Shown here: positions 43,333-52,721 of the stretch, piece by piece | How the letters are laid out: the number at the start of each line of letters is the position of its first letter | Position numbering within the stretch: the stretch's first letter is position 1 | Assembly (NCBI GenBank): GCA_945883795.1 | Contig: CAMCYC010000006.1 | Span: forward strand, 1 to 64,000 | DNA length: 64,000 nucleotides | Direction of reading: 5' to 3' | Origin: Sulfurimonas crateris | Lineage (GTDB): Bacteria > Campylobacterota > Campylobacteria > Campylobacterales > Sulfurimonadaceae | Notes under the pieces: model-generated | What the model was told of the DNA's origin: nothing | Database searches by the model: none | Seen by the model: the letters and a program-made list of their open reading frames with translations, nothing else | Translations under genes and position numbers: made by a program

Positions 43333-44994
43333 TTAATTAAACGCCCTATTTAAAGCAGAAAACAAAGCTTTAATAGAAGCAGTTGCGATAGAAGTATCTG
43401 TTCCAACTCCAAAACATGAAATGGTGTTGTCTGTTTGTAGTTCTATGTAAGCTACTGCTTTTGCAGAACTTTTACCACCACATGAATGCTCATAATAAGA
43501 ATTGATAGTAAATTTATTTTTATATTTTTTTCTTAACGCATTTTTACAAGCGTCAATTGGACCATTACCTTCACCACTTGCAATTATCTCTTTATCATTA
43601 TATTTGTAAGTAAGCGTACATTCTGTTTTAGCTTTATGTGCTTTTACATCCAAATCTACAAAAGAGATATGCTCTTTTGGATGAAAGTATGTTTTTGTAA
43701 ATATCTCTAATATCTCTTTTGGTTCTAATTCTCTACCCTTTTCATCAGTGACAGTTTGAACAATTCGACCAATTTCAGGGTGCATCGCTTTTGGAAGTTG
43801 ATAGCCATAGTTTTTTTCCAAAATATAAGCAATTCCCCCTTTCCCTGATTGAGAATTTATTCTTATGACACTTTCATAAGTTCTTCCAACATCTTTTGGG
43901 TCAATTGGTAAATATGGTACTTCCCAAAAAGGGTCTTTTTTAGACTTTTGATATGCCAAACCTTTATTGATTGCATCTTGATGGGAACCTGAAAATGCGG
44001 TATAAACCAATTCACCTACATACGGATGGCGTGGATGTGTTGGTAATTCTGTACATCTTTCAACCACTTCCAAAACTGTATTCACATCTGAAAAATCAAG
44101 CCCTGATTCAAGCCCTTGAGATGTCATGTTAAGTGCTAAAGTGATAATATCCACATTTCCAGTTCTCTCACCATTACTTAAAAGCGTCCCCTCAACTCTA
44201 TCAGCTCCTGCTAAAAGTGCAAGTTCTGTAGCCGCAATTGATGTACCTCTGTCATTATGAGTGTGCGTTGAGATTAAAACATGCTCACGGTTATCTAAAT
44301 GCTCACTCATCCACTCAATTTGGTCTGCATAGATGTTTGGCGTAGACATCTCAACTGTTGCAGGAAGATTAATAATCACTTTTCTATCTGCACTTATTCC
44401 CCATCTTGCCGTTACAGCATTGGATATTTCTGCTGCAAATTCAAGCTCTGTTCCTGTAAAACTCTCAGGAGAATATTCCAAAAATATCTCTCCATCATGC
44501 TCTTTTTCATATTTTTTGACCAAATCAACACCCTCCAAAGCAAGGGCGATAATCTCTTCTTTGGATTTACCAAAAACGATTTTTCTTTGAGCAACTGAAG
44601 TTGAATTATAAATATGAACAGTCGCTTTTTTTACACCTTTTAATGCTTCAAAAGTTTTGGCAATAAGATGTTCTCTTGCTTGTACAAGGACTTGGATTTT
44701 CACATCATTAGGGATTAAATTTTTTTCTACCAAACGGCGTAAAAAGTCAAATTCTACTTTTGAAGCGGATGGAAAACCAACCTCTATCTCTTTAAATCCG
44801 AGTTTTAATAAGAGTGTAAAAAGTTCAAGTTTTTTTTCCATATTCATAGGATTAATAAGTGCTTGATTTCCATCTCGTAAATCAACACTACACCAAATTG
44901 GTGCTTTTGTAATACTATTATTTGGCCATTTTCTATTTGGCATCTCTATTTTTGGATATGGCTTATATTTGCCTATTGGAATTTGATTCATCAT
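43333..44994 (-). CDS. leuA: 2-isopropylmalate synthase
   Basis: A 553-residue enzyme that condenses acetyl-CoA with 2-oxoisovalerate, the first step of leucine synthesis. The TIM barrel begins 'APIWCSVDLRDGNQALINPM' (DRE-type metal and substrate residues). Metal ligands are in 'STHTHNDRGT', and the C-terminal LeuA allosteric domain has 'AYIELQTD' near its end. The long form (over 540 residues) is the type seen in Actinobacteria and some Campylobacterota. It starts at tandem ATG codons. leuBCD are not in the window. Confidence 0.95.
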   Translation of the reverse strand: MMNQIPIGKYKPYPKIEMPNRKWPNNSITKAPIWCSVDLRDGNQALINPMNMEKKLELFTLLLKLGFKEIEVGFPSASKVEFDFLRRLVEKNLIPNDVKIQVLVQAREHLIAKTFEALKGVKKATVHIYNSTSVAQRKIVFGKSKEEIIALALEGVDLVKKYEKEHDGEIFLEYSPESFTGTELEFAAEISNAVTARWGISADRKVIINLPATVEMSTPNIYADQIEWMSEHLDNREHVLISTHTHNDRGTSIAATELALLAGADRVEGTLLSNGERTGNVDIITLALNMTSQGLESGLDFSDVNTVLEVVERCTELPTHPRHPYVGELVYTAFSGSHQDAINKGLAYQKSKKDPFWEVPYLPIDPKDVGRTYESVIRINSQSGKGGIAYILEKNYGYQLPKAMHPEIGRIVQTVTDEKGRELEPKEILEIFTKTYFHPKEHISFVDLDVKAHKAKTECTLTYKYNDKEIIASGEGNGPIDACKNALRKKYKNKFTINSYYEHSCGGKSSAKAVAYIELQTDNTISCFGVGTDTSIATASIKALFSALNRAFN

Positions 44995-45084
44995 GAACCC
45001 TTTAAACTTGAAATTTTAACAACACACTCTTACATTTGTTATTAAGTTTGAAATTATATCAAGTTTATAGCGAATCCAAAAATT

Positions 45085-45756
45085 TCATAATAGAAGTTTA
45101 CTAGCCACAGCAAGTGTTGCACTTTCTGAACGAAGTACCATCGAGGTGTTGAGTCTAAAGTTTTCTTGACTTTTTAAAAGCTCTCGCTCATTTTTGGAAA
45201 ATCCACCCTCACACCCAATAATCACTGTTTCAAAGTGACTGGTATCTTCTAAAACTCTCTCGCAAAAATCAAAAACTTTTGTTTTAGGAAACTCTTTTAT
45301 AAACTCTGCAATATTTTTATAAGTATCAAATTCCATCTGAGAAGTTCTACCAGATTGCTCCATGGAGGAGTCCAAAATTCTCTCAAATCTCTCAAAATCC
45401 AATTTAAAATTTTTTTGACTTCTATCACAATAGATAAAAGAGATTTTACTCACCCCTATTTCATTTAAGGATGGCAACACTTTTTCTATTGATTTTACAT
45501 CTATAACACACCAACCAATATGAAGTTTTTTAGCACTTTGAACTTCTAATATCTCAGAAGAGAGTAAATTTAAATTCAAACTTCTCCCATCAATATCAGT
45601 AATTTTATATTTATGCAATGTTTTTATATCTGCTTTTGAGCGAAAAAAAAGTGCATCACCGACTTCATGACGGCGAACTTTAATAATATATTTATGTAAA
45701 TCACCCTTGACAACAAGCGTTGGTTTGGAAGCATCTTCATGAAGCAAATATATCAT
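45085..45756 (-). CDS. rsmE: 16S rRNA (uracil1498-N3)-methyltransferase
   Basis: A 223-residue SPOUT-family methyltransferase that modifies U1498 of 16S rRNA. It has the N-terminal PUA-like domain ('YLLHEDASKPTLVVKGDLHK', 'RRHEVGDALFF') and the C-terminal knot: 'RSQKNFKLDFERF', 'IIGCEGGFSKNE' and 'SMVLRSESATLAVASKLLL'. I start at the ATG at 45756, which gives the standard N-terminus; the upstream ATG at 45768 has poor spacing. It slightly overlaps the upstream membrane-protein gene. Confidence 0.93.
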   Translation of the reverse strand: MIYLLHEDASKPTLVVKGDLHKYIIKVRRHEVGDALFFRSKADIKTLHKYKITDIDGRSLNLNLLSSEILEVQSAKKLHIGWCVIDVKSIEKVLPSLNEIGVSKISFIYCDRSQKNFKLDFERFERILDSSMEQSGRTSQMEFDTYKNIAEFIKEFPKTKVFDFCERVLEDTSHFETVIIGCEGGFSKNERELLKSQENFRLNTSMVLRSESATLAVASKLLL

Positions 45757-46157
45757 CGCCACATCCAAAGTGAGATAACTAAAGTTATTATGAATTCTGA
45801 TAATAAAATCTTTTTTGCATAGTTTTTATAAAGAAGAAACTTTTCTAAACTGTTAACAAGTTTTAATCCTTTAGAGCGTTTTACTTCTAAAAAAATAAAT
45901 AAAATACTCACTACTATCATGAGAATATTTTCTATACTAAACGAAAGATGTTTTGCAGCCATCATCACAATCCCTGTAAAAATAATCCCCCCAATCCCCA
46001 AAGAGTCCAAAGGTGCATAAAATAACTCCCTTTTTCTTTTATAGAAAATAAAATCATTCGATACCCAAAGAATCAAATAATTGATTCCAACTATTCCTAA
46101 TATTAAAAACACAAAACTGCTGTGAGCTACAATACTCATATTATACATTTCATTCAT
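45753..46157 (-). CDS. Four-helix membrane protein of unknown function
   Basis: A 134-residue protein with four hydrophobic segments (about 10-30, 52-70, 75-90, 112-130) and a cytoplasmic Lys-rich stretch ('VKRSKGLKLV'). It overlaps rsmE and precedes it on the same strand, so the two are probably coupled. I recognise no family. Confidence 0.7.
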   Translation of the reverse strand: MNEMYNMSIVAHSSFVFLILGIVGINYLILWVSNDFIFYKRKRELFYAPLDSLGIGGIIFTGIVMMAAKHLSFSIENILMIVVSILFIFLEVKRSKGLKLVNSLEKFLLYKNYAKKILLSEFIITLVISLWMWR

Positions 46158-46206
46158 AAGTAAAATTCTACTATAATAAAATAATTATTCAATAAAAGGC
46201 AACAAT

Positions 46207-47427
46207 ATGGCTGTAACAGTAGAAGAAGCGTTAGAACTTATATACAAAAATATATCCCCTACACTCATAAAAATTTTACCAATTGAACAGGCGTTAAGCT
46301 TAGTTTTAGCTCAAGATATAATTGCTACACATAATTTACCACCCTTTGACAATTCTGCCATGGACGGGTATGCTGTAAAAATTGCAGATGGTGGCACTTG
46401 TGTAAAAGTAGAACACACTATTTTTGCAGGAGATTATTTTGAGGGTGAGTTACAACATCAAGAAGCAATAAAAATTATGACAGGTGCAAAAATTCCACTT
46501 GGAACGCAATCTGTTATTCCTATTGAAGAGGTTACTCCATGTGAAGATGGTGTACTATTACCTCCTAATTTAGTGATGTCAAAACATATCCGTTTTTGTG
46601 GAGAGGATATTAAAAATGGTGAGGTAATTTTAAAAAGTGGAGATAAACTAGGTGCGCACCAAATCACACTTTTAGCATCTCAAGGGATAAGCCATGTCAA
46701 GGTGTATAAAAAACCAAAAGTTGCACTTTTTGCTTCTGGAAATGAGCTGAAGATGCATTTTGAAAAAATTGATTCTGTTCAAATTTACAATACAAATACA
46801 CCCACTTTTCTTGCAAGAGCAAACGAACTTGGGTGTGAAGTTGAGTTTATTGGTACTGCAAATGATACGATTGAAGATATTAAAATCTATATCAAAAGTG
46901 CTCTTGATGCTGATTTAATTATTACCTCTGGTGGCGTGAGTGTTGGAGATGCTGATTTTACAAAAGAGGCGTTTGAAGCATTTGAATACACTAATATTTT
47001 TGATAAAGTGGAGATTAAACCTGGAAAACCAACCAATTTTGGTAAAATAGGCAAAACTTTTATTTTAAATCTTCCTGGAAATCCTCTTGCAGCAGCACTT
47101 AATTTTGAGCTTTTTGCACAATCTATCATCTTGGCTTTAAGTGGAGATAGTAGTAAATATCTCAATGTAATTAGTTCAAAAATGAAAGCAGATTATAAAA
47201 TAAAAGCTGGAAAAAGGAGTTTGATACCAGGATATTTTGATGGAGAATTTTTTATCGCATGTGATAAATTTGCACCTGGCATGGTATCACCATTAGCAAA
47301 TTCAAATGCTTACATTATTATAGATGAAGCATGTACGACTTTTCCATGTGAAAATTGTGTCAAAATTATCCCAACAAGGTTTTCATTTACTTCTCAAAAC
47401 AAGGTTGATTTGGTGAGTAAATCTTAA
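46207..47427 (+). CDS. moeA: Molybdopterin molybdenumtransferase
   Basis: A 406-residue enzyme that inserts molybdate into adenylated molybdopterin, the last general step of molybdenum cofactor synthesis. The N-terminus has 'LPPFDNSAMDGYAVKIAD', the central MoaB/Mog-like domain has 'SGGVSVGDADFTKEAF' and 'KPGKPTNFG', and 'NLPGNPLAAALNFELF' follows, then the domain IV end. It converges with queD and overlaps it by 4 bases. moaA is in the neighbouring minus-strand cluster. Confidence 0.96.
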   Translation: MAVTVEEALELIYKNISPTLIKILPIEQALSLVLAQDIIATHNLPPFDNSAMDGYAVKIADGGTCVKVEHTIFAGDYFEGELQHQEAIKIMTGAKIPLGTQSVIPIEEVTPCEDGVLLPPNLVMSKHIRFCGEDIKNGEVILKSGDKLGAHQITLLASQGISHVKVYKKPKVALFASGNELKMHFEKIDSVQIYNTNTPTFLARANELGCEVEFIGTANDTIEDIKIYIKSALDADLIITSGGVSVGDADFTKEAFEAFEYTNIFDKVEIKPGKPTNFGKIGKTFILNLPGNPLAAALNFELFAQSIILALSGDSSKYLNVISSKMKADYKIKAGKRSLIPGYFDGEFFIACDKFAPGMVSPLANSNAYIIIDEACTTFPCENCVKIIPTRFSFTSQNKVDLVSKS

Positions 47428-48005
47428 ACTTCTTTAGGATTTACAAACTGCACTTCCCTTTTTATCTTTTCCCATAACTCACTATCACCCCAATCTTCTC
47501 TCACTGCATCAGAAAAAATAATTTTTTCTAACTCTATTTTGCCCATTTGTTCAGAAGAAGCATCATGTTTAAAACATTGTGCGTATCCTGTATCTGTTTC
47601 ATGCACAATGACGCTATGGAGTTTGACCTCTTTTTCACCATTTATTGTTGAAGTTAGCAATAAAAGTTTATCTATCATAAGAAAAATTACACGGGAAAAT
47701 TGCTCAGCTGATGGAGAAACTGGAAGTTCGACCCATCTTGCAGAGTGTTTTTTCATGTCATGAAGATATGATTCTTCATCGCCATTCCAAAGTGCAATAG
47801 CATGGTCAAAACTCTCTAGTAAAGCTTTCATGTTTTGTTTCATAAGCCCAAAATCATAAACCATTTGCCCATTATCTAAAAAGTTTGATTCAAAAAGAAG
47901 CTCTACTTTATAGGAGTGACCATGAACTGAACTTCTGCATTTCACGCTTGAGCATCCACGCACTACATGTGCATTTTCAAATTTAAAAAGTTTTCTAATT
48001 ATCAT
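47424..48005 (-). CDS. queD: 6-carboxytetrahydropterin synthase
   Basis: A 193-residue enzyme of the PTPS family that makes 6-carboxytetrahydropterin from dihydroneopterin triphosphate for queuosine. Zinc ligands are 'FENAHVV' and 'SVHGHSYKV', with the catalytic Cys in 'GCSSVKCR'. At 193 residues it is longer than the usual 120-140, with extra segments in the middle. It abuts queE, 0-1 bases apart, so the pair works together. Confidence 0.93.
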   Translation of the reverse strand: MIIRKLFKFENAHVVRGCSSVKCRSSVHGHSYKVELLFESNFLDNGQMVYDFGLMKQNMKALLESFDHAIALWNGDEESYLHDMKKHSARWVELPVSPSAEQFSRVIFLMIDKLLLLTSTINGEKEVKLHSVIVHETDTGYAQCFKHDASSEQMGKIELEKIIFSDAVREDWGDSELWEKIKREVQFVNPKEV

Positions 48006-48764
48006 CTAAACACCTTTGTTTTGGTCCCAAACTCTTATATGTAATCTATCACTAAAGTTGTACCCTTTTGCTTTACAAAACTCTATTAAAGGAAGCGTAT
48101 TGGCTTCTACCTCTTTTTTACTGCCACCAAGAGGCATACAATATACTTTTGTTTTTGGAGAATGGATAATTATATTTGAAATTTCTTCTTCTAAACCTAA
48201 ATCTATAGACTCGGCATCAATGCTAAACTTAAAAAAAGCATCTTTTGCCTTTGAAGCAATACTAAAAATCACATCACCTCGCACCCTTTTACTGAGCGCT
48301 TCATGGGAGTTTGAGAGTTTTACAGACAAAGCAAAGATGAAGTTTTTATAGATTGGATATTTTTCAAAATCAACATGAAGTGAACCATTTGTCTCAAAAG
48401 TAATAGTGTGTCCATGTTTGTACAACTGTGTTAAAAATTCTATAAATATTTCATCATGTGCATAAATAAGTGGCTCTCCACCTGTGAGAACAATATCCAC
48501 GGCATGGGGGAGTTCATACAAATCCAAAATATTTAAAAGTTTTTTTGCATCATCTATTTGCACCCAATTATGAGCAAAATGTTCACGATTAACTGCATAA
48601 ACCGTATCGCATCCTAAAACTGTAGTACCATTCGAGGCAATTTCTTTACAACCAAACCCTTCGCATCGCATATTGCAACCACCAAAACGAAAAAACAGTG
48701 ATGGAGTTCCCGTATATTTACCCTCACCTTGAATAGAATAAAAATGTTCAACTAAATACAGCAA
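48006..48764 (-). CDS. queE: 7-carboxy-7-deazaguanine synthase (radical SAM)
   Basis: A 252-residue radical SAM enzyme that rearranges 6-carboxytetrahydropterin to 7-carboxy-7-deazaguanine. 'FYSIQGEGKYTGTPSLFFRF' is the family N-terminus. The cluster motif reads C30-x3-C34-x4-C39 ('CNMRCEGFGC'), not the canonical Cx3Cx2C. 'TGGEPL' supplies the SAM site. It is upstream of queD and 3 bases downstream of moaA on the same strand. queC/queF are not in the window. Confidence 0.93.
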   Translation of the reverse strand: MLYLVEHFYSIQGEGKYTGTPSLFFRFGGCNMRCEGFGCKEIASNGTTVLGCDTVYAVNREHFAHNWVQIDDAKKLLNILDLYELPHAVDIVLTGGEPLIYAHDEIFIEFLTQLYKHGHTITFETNGSLHVDFEKYPIYKNFIFALSVKLSNSHEALSKRVRGDVIFSIASKAKDAFFKFSIDAESIDLGLEEEISNIIIHSPKTKVYCMPLGGSKKEVEANTLPLIEFCKAKGYNFSDRLHIRVWDQNKGV

Positions 48765-48767
48765 AAC

Positions 48768-49733
48768 TCAACCTCCAGTTTCATAAAAAGCACGGGTTGA
48801 AACTTCACCATCTTCACCACCCCAACGATTTTTTTCAGGTTTTGTACGGATAACCTCTTTTAAAATAAGAGCAGCTCCTTGAATATCCCCTTTTTTTATA
48901 GAATCTCGAATACTCATCGCTTCATCAAAGTATAAACATGGAATCAAATTGCCCTCGGCAGTAAGGCGGATACGATTACATTTTTTACAAAAATCATCTT
49001 CATAAGGCTCAATAATCCCAAATTTATACCCATCTTCTAAAAGATAATAATGAGATGGTGAACTCCCATCAAAACCCTCATCTGTAAATTTATATTTTGC
49101 ACCTAAAATCTCTAAAAGTTCTTTTGATTTGAGTCCTGAAATATCCACTTTAGCATGGGTATTTTCCATATACTCTATAAAGCGGATACTCATATTTCGC
49201 TCTTTGCAATACTCCAAAACTTCTAGAATCTCGTTCTCATTCATCCCTTTCATGGGAACCATATTTACTTTAACTTTAAGCCCAACTTTGAGTGCTTCAT
49301 TGACACCATCGAGTACATTTTTTAAGACATCTTTTCCAGCGATTTTTTGTGCAATATCAGGTTTGAGCGTATCAATAGAAACATTTATCCGCTTAAGCCC
49401 TGCATCTACTAACTTTTGAGCAGTGCCTTTGAGTAAATAAGCATTGGTCGTCATGGCTAAATCTACAGTTGGTTTATAGTCGTAAATCATCTTAATAAAT
49501 TTATCCAAATCTTCACGCAAAAGTGGCTCTCCACCTGTTATACGGATTTTTTTGACACCCTCATCAATTGCTATTTTCATAAACTCAAATAGCTCCTCAA
49601 ATGAGAGTAAATTCTCTTTTGGCACCCATGAGAACGGTTTTTCTGGCATACAGTATTGACACCTAAAATTGCATCGCTCTGTAACTGAGACTCTTATATA
49701 ATCAACTACTCTGTCATAGCTATCAATGAGCAT
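48768..49733 (-). CDS. moaA: GTP 3',8-cyclase (radical SAM)
   Basis: A 321-residue enzyme that makes the first intermediate of molybdenum cofactor from GTP. The N-terminal cluster is 'CNFRCQYC' (C21, C25, C28), with '[11 protein letters not shown]' as the SAM site. The C-terminal cluster is '[20 protein letters not shown]'. It ends in the essential Gly-Gly ('FYETGG'). It is first in the moaA-queE-queD cluster. Confidence 0.97.
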   Translation of the reverse strand: MLIDSYDRVVDYIRVSVTERCNFRCQYCMPEKPFSWVPKENLLSFEELFEFMKIAIDEGVKKIRITGGEPLLREDLDKFIKMIYDYKPTVDLAMTTNAYLLKGTAQKLVDAGLKRINVSIDTLKPDIAQKIAGKDVLKNVLDGVNEALKVGLKVKVNMVPMKGMNENEILEVLEYCKERNMSIRFIEYMENTHAKVDISGLKSKELLEILGAKYKFTDEGFDGSSPSHYYLLEDGYKFGIIEPYEDDFCKKCNRIRLTAEGNLIPCLYFDEAMSIRDSIKKGDIQGAALILKEVIRTKPEKNRWGGEDGEVSTRAFYETGG

Positions 49734-49828
49734 TATTTGTCCTATATCTATATATTTTTGGGGGTGTATTATATCTTTTGGAAGTAAAACAAAGTTGATA
49801 GAAATTATAAATTTGAGAAGTTAAGCTA

Positions 49829-49870
49829 CGAATAGACTCCATGAAAAACATGGAGGAAGAGATTATTCGG
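49829..49870 (-). terminator. Hairpin downstream of the porin gene
   Basis: CTCCATG/CATGGAG forms a 7-bp stem with an A5 loop, nested in an outer CGAATA/TATTCG repeat. It begins 24 bases past the porin stop. No U-run follows, so it may stabilise the mRNA 3' end. Confidence 0.45.
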
Positions 49871-49893
49871 ATAAAATCTAAGGAAAAATTGTA

Positions 49894-51186
49894 TTAAAAG
49901 TTGTAACGAGCTACAACACGAGCTATATCTTGAGCGTCTACAGTTGCAACTGTTTTACTCCATGTTTGATGCATATAAGCAGCTAGTAAATCAACGCCAC
50001 CTAACTCAATTTTATACACAAATTCCATATCTGTAAAATCTCTTTTAGCAACAGAATTATCTGTACTTATACTAACTTGAGCAATCGCAGTACCAAAATC
50101 ACCTGTATTATAAGCAGCTTTTAATAAATAAGTATCGTTATTAAGTGTAATTGCATTTTGATTCATAACCAATTGTGTGTAAAGTGGAGTTTTTACACCA
50201 CCTGTGTTTCTGATTTGAACGCTACCATCATTTACAGTTGTATAGGCTACACATAATGTAAGGTTTTCAATTGGAGAAGTACCCACTTTTATACCAAATG
50301 CATTGGTATCTTTCAATGCAGATGCTTCAGGCATAATAGAACCTCCTTGAATACCAATTCTTAATCCCATCGGTAAAGATTTATTGGCAACCATAACATC
50401 ACCCCAAATAATTGAAGCACCAGCATTTGTTGCTGTTTGAACTTGTGCTACATCATAATAAGAAAGAGTCATACTCGTTAGAGGAAGTGACCTATTTTGC
50501 ACTGTAACCATATAAGTTGGACCATTAATAGCTATACCATCTGAACCTGTAATAGGATTATTATTTACAGATAAATCATTAAAAGATGACATATCATGAC
50601 CAAAACCATTTCCATTAGTTTGTGCTACATATGCACCCACTAAAGTTGTATCTTCAATGTCACTATTTATAATTAAAGCAGTATCAAAAGTATTTTTAAA
50701 TACATTCCAATTTTCAGAAAATGCAAATGGTGAGAGAGATAAAGGTAATTCTTGACGACCTAGTTTTAAAGTAGTATTATCAATTTTTTTAGCAATAAAT
50801 AATTGACTTAAATAGATGTCATCAGCAATATTATTTTCACTAATACCTGCATTTGTATTTTGCATTGCTCCATTAACGAGATTTTTTTCTAAACCTAAAG
50901 TACCTAAATAATTGATTGTTGAACCAAATGTAAAATCATTTCTAAGATTTGCATCAAGATTTAATTGAACACCAGCATTTGCTTTTGTATTATCTCTAGC
51001 TGTATTATCTGAATTCATGGCAGTACCAAAAAGATTTTGAGAGGCTGTACCAGTGGCATTTGTTGCCATTGTGTTGTAATAAAGTACTGCTTGACCAGTT
51101 GTTACTATGTCTACACCTCTATCCCCAGCAATTGCTGAAGATACAACCAATGACGCCGTTACCATTGAAATTAATTTTTTTTGCAT
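49894..51186 (-). CDS. Outer-membrane porin (campylobacterotal type)
   Basis: A 430-residue barrel with a signal peptide (1-20, 'SSAIA') and an aromatic end 'VARYNF'. 'YLSQLFIAKKIDNTTLKLGR' and the Asn/Thr-rich loops resemble porins of Campylobacterota. It has its own start with a normal ribosome site and stands alone. Selectivity is unknown. Confidence 0.82.
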   Translation of the reverse strand: MQKKLISMVTASLVVSSAIAGDRGVDIVTTGQAVLYYNTMATNATGTASQNLFGTAMNSDNTARDNTKANAGVQLNLDANLRNDFTFGSTINYLGTLGLEKNLVNGAMQNTNAGISENNIADDIYLSQLFIAKKIDNTTLKLGRQELPLSLSPFAFSENWNVFKNTFDTALIINSDIEDTTLVGAYVAQTNGNGFGHDMSSFNDLSVNNNPITGSDGIAINGPTYMVTVQNRSLPLTSMTLSYYDVAQVQTATNAGASIIWGDVMVANKSLPMGLRIGIQGGSIMPEASALKDTNAFGIKVGTSPIENLTLCVAYTTVNDGSVQIRNTGGVKTPLYTQLVMNQNAITLNNDTYLLKAAYNTGDFGTAIAQVSISTDNSVAKRDFTDMEFVYKIELGGVDLLAAYMHQTWSKTVATVDAQDIARVVARYNF

Positions 51187-51236
51187 TCTATGCTCCTATT
51201 TTGTTATCGCTTTTTGAAGTCCAAGTTAAAATTCTA

Positions 51237-51710
51237 TTATTTGTTATTTTCAACTTTTATAACACTTGTTTGTGCGATTAAGTCATGTAAAGCCCGTTTA
51301 TCTTTTCTATAAAATGGAAGTAAAAGCCCTAAAAGGGTAGTTGCAGAGATTAGAAAAGCGATAAAACGCAAATATGCCCTTAAAAAAGAGATATTTTTAA
51401 ATGAAGTTGCATCGACAACTTGAATATCATACGCTTTTTTACCCGGTGTTTGGGCAAATTTTGAGAGTAAAAATGCGTATATAAAACCATATAAAAATAC
51501 ACCAACAAACTGTGCAATTTGTGAAGATTGAAAATCATCTTTTCCATCCAAGGCAATGTAAGTAATAATGTAAAGTATTGGAATATATATCATAAATAAA
51601 TCAGTAATAAATGCTTTTATTCTCTCTGTGTAACGAGCATAATTTACTGTATCAGTAAGTAACTCTTTTGTGGTTTGTTTTGATTGTTGTTTTAATTTTC
51701 TAAATCTCAT
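51237..51710 (-). CDS. RDD-family membrane protein
   Basis: A 157-residue protein with three to four membrane helices and the RDD pattern: 'YARYTERIKAFITDLFMIY' (Arg-Asp-Asp place), 'QTPGKKAYDIQVVD' and 'SFLRAYLRFIA'. The function of RDD proteins is mostly unknown; some are Na+/H+ antiporters. I prefer the ATG at 51710; the TTG at 51737 lies in the terminator hairpin of petC. A TATAAT sits 10 bases before the ATG, so the mRNA may be nearly leaderless. Confidence 0.75.
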   Translation of the reverse strand: MRFRKLKQQSKQTTKELLTDTVNYARYTERIKAFITDLFMIYIPILYIITYIALDGKDDFQSSQIAQFVGVFLYGFIYAFLLSKFAQTPGKKAYDIQVVDATSFKNISFLRAYLRFIAFLISATTLLGLLLPFYRKDKRALHDLIAQTSVIKVENNK

Positions 51711-51731
51711 GAGAAGGATTATATCAAATAT

Positions 51732-51757
51732 AACCAAAGGGAATATACCCTTTGGTT
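51732..51757 (-). terminator. Terminator of the petABC operon
   Basis: AACCAAAGGG and CCCTTTGGTT form a 10-bp perfect stem with a 6-base loop, 8 bases past the petC stop. It also serves as the upstream boundary of the RDD gene. Confidence 0.65.
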
Positions 51758-51764
51758 TATAAAA

Positions 51765-52712
51765 TTAGTGCAGTTCTTTCCAAACTTGCTTTTTCCAAAG
51801 AAGAGCAAATATTGCAAATATAACGATATAAATCATCACATTTTTACCAATTTCTTCTCTTTCATGCCGTTTTGTATCACCAGCATCTTCAAGATACTCG
51901 ATAACTTTCTCTGCTGTTTGTGCCGTAACACCCACACGAGGCATTGCAGTACCCTCTAATTGGTTTTGTGGATTTTCTATAAGTGTACTAATAAAATGCT
52001 CACCACGAGAACGGATATACATACTTAAATCTGGTGGTAATTTACCCATGTACGCTTTGAGAGAATCTTCATATTCCAACACTTTTATATCAAATGCTAA
52101 CGCATCTTTTTTGTATTTAAAGCTTGGCTTTTCACCTAGTTGTGTCCATTTTTCATAGCTTAGAGCATGGCATCTACCACAAGCATTTTCAAATGCTATT
52201 TTTGGAGTTACTGCTTCAGGCTTGATAGCAATTGATTGTAAATATGCAACCATATCTGCAACTTCTTGCTCAATATCACCACCAGCTCCAGAAAAAGGTG
52301 CCATTGGGTGTGCTTGTCCTTTAGTCGCATCAAATTTATGTGCAACTTTAAGTGCATGAGCTGGATTTTTAATCAAATCAGCCAAAAATTTTGCATCATA
52401 AATAGCACCTGCATTACTCAAATCTGGTGGATTTACACCATAACTCGCAGCTGCCATTTGTGGCTCCATAGCAGCAGGCATCCCTACAGCTTCAACAGCA
52501 TGACAACCAGTACAAGCACCAGCGCCCATTACAAGCTCTTTTCCGTTTGCTACATTACCTGTTTTTGTGAGTGCTGGTAAATCTGCATAAACAAACCCTT
52601 CACTCTCAACATGTTTATGTAATACATGATGTGCAAATGGTTCAACAAGATAGTATGTAATAAGTGAAAAAACTACAACTACTGCTAATATTAATGGTTC
52701 TTTATTTTTCAT
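51765..52712 (-). CDS. petC: Diheme cytochrome c1 subunit of the bc1 complex
   Basis: A 315-residue protein with an N-terminal membrane helix (7-24) and two heme sites: 'CTGCHAVE' (near 72-76) and 'CGRCHALS' (near 181-185). A C-terminal helix ('VMIYIVIFAIFALLW') anchors it. It is a tandem cytochrome c form, unlike the classic monoheme cytochrome c1. It receives electrons from the Rieske protein and passes them to periplasmic acceptors. It is third in petABC, 9 bases after petB. Confidence 0.93.
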   Translation of the reverse strand: MKNKEPLILAVVVVFSLITYYLVEPFAHHVLHKHVESEGFVYADLPALTKTGNVANGKELVMGAGACTGCHAVEAVGMPAAMEPQMAAASYGVNPPDLSNAGAIYDAKFLADLIKNPAHALKVAHKFDATKGQAHPMAPFSGAGGDIEQEVADMVAYLQSIAIKPEAVTPKIAFENACGRCHALSYEKWTQLGEKPSFKYKKDALAFDIKVLEYEDSLKAYMGKLPPDLSMYIRSRGEHFISTLIENPQNQLEGTAMPRVGVTAQTAEKVIEYLEDAGDTKRHEREEIGKNVMIYIVIFAIFALLWKKQVWKELH

Positions 52713-52721
52713 CTTATCCCC

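Noticed and set aside
45001-45060. Possible leucine attenuator upstream of leuA
   Set aside because: Only weak partial repeats (AACTTGAAATTTT / AGTTTGAAATTAT) are present; there is no Leu-codon leader peptide and no good terminator hairpin.
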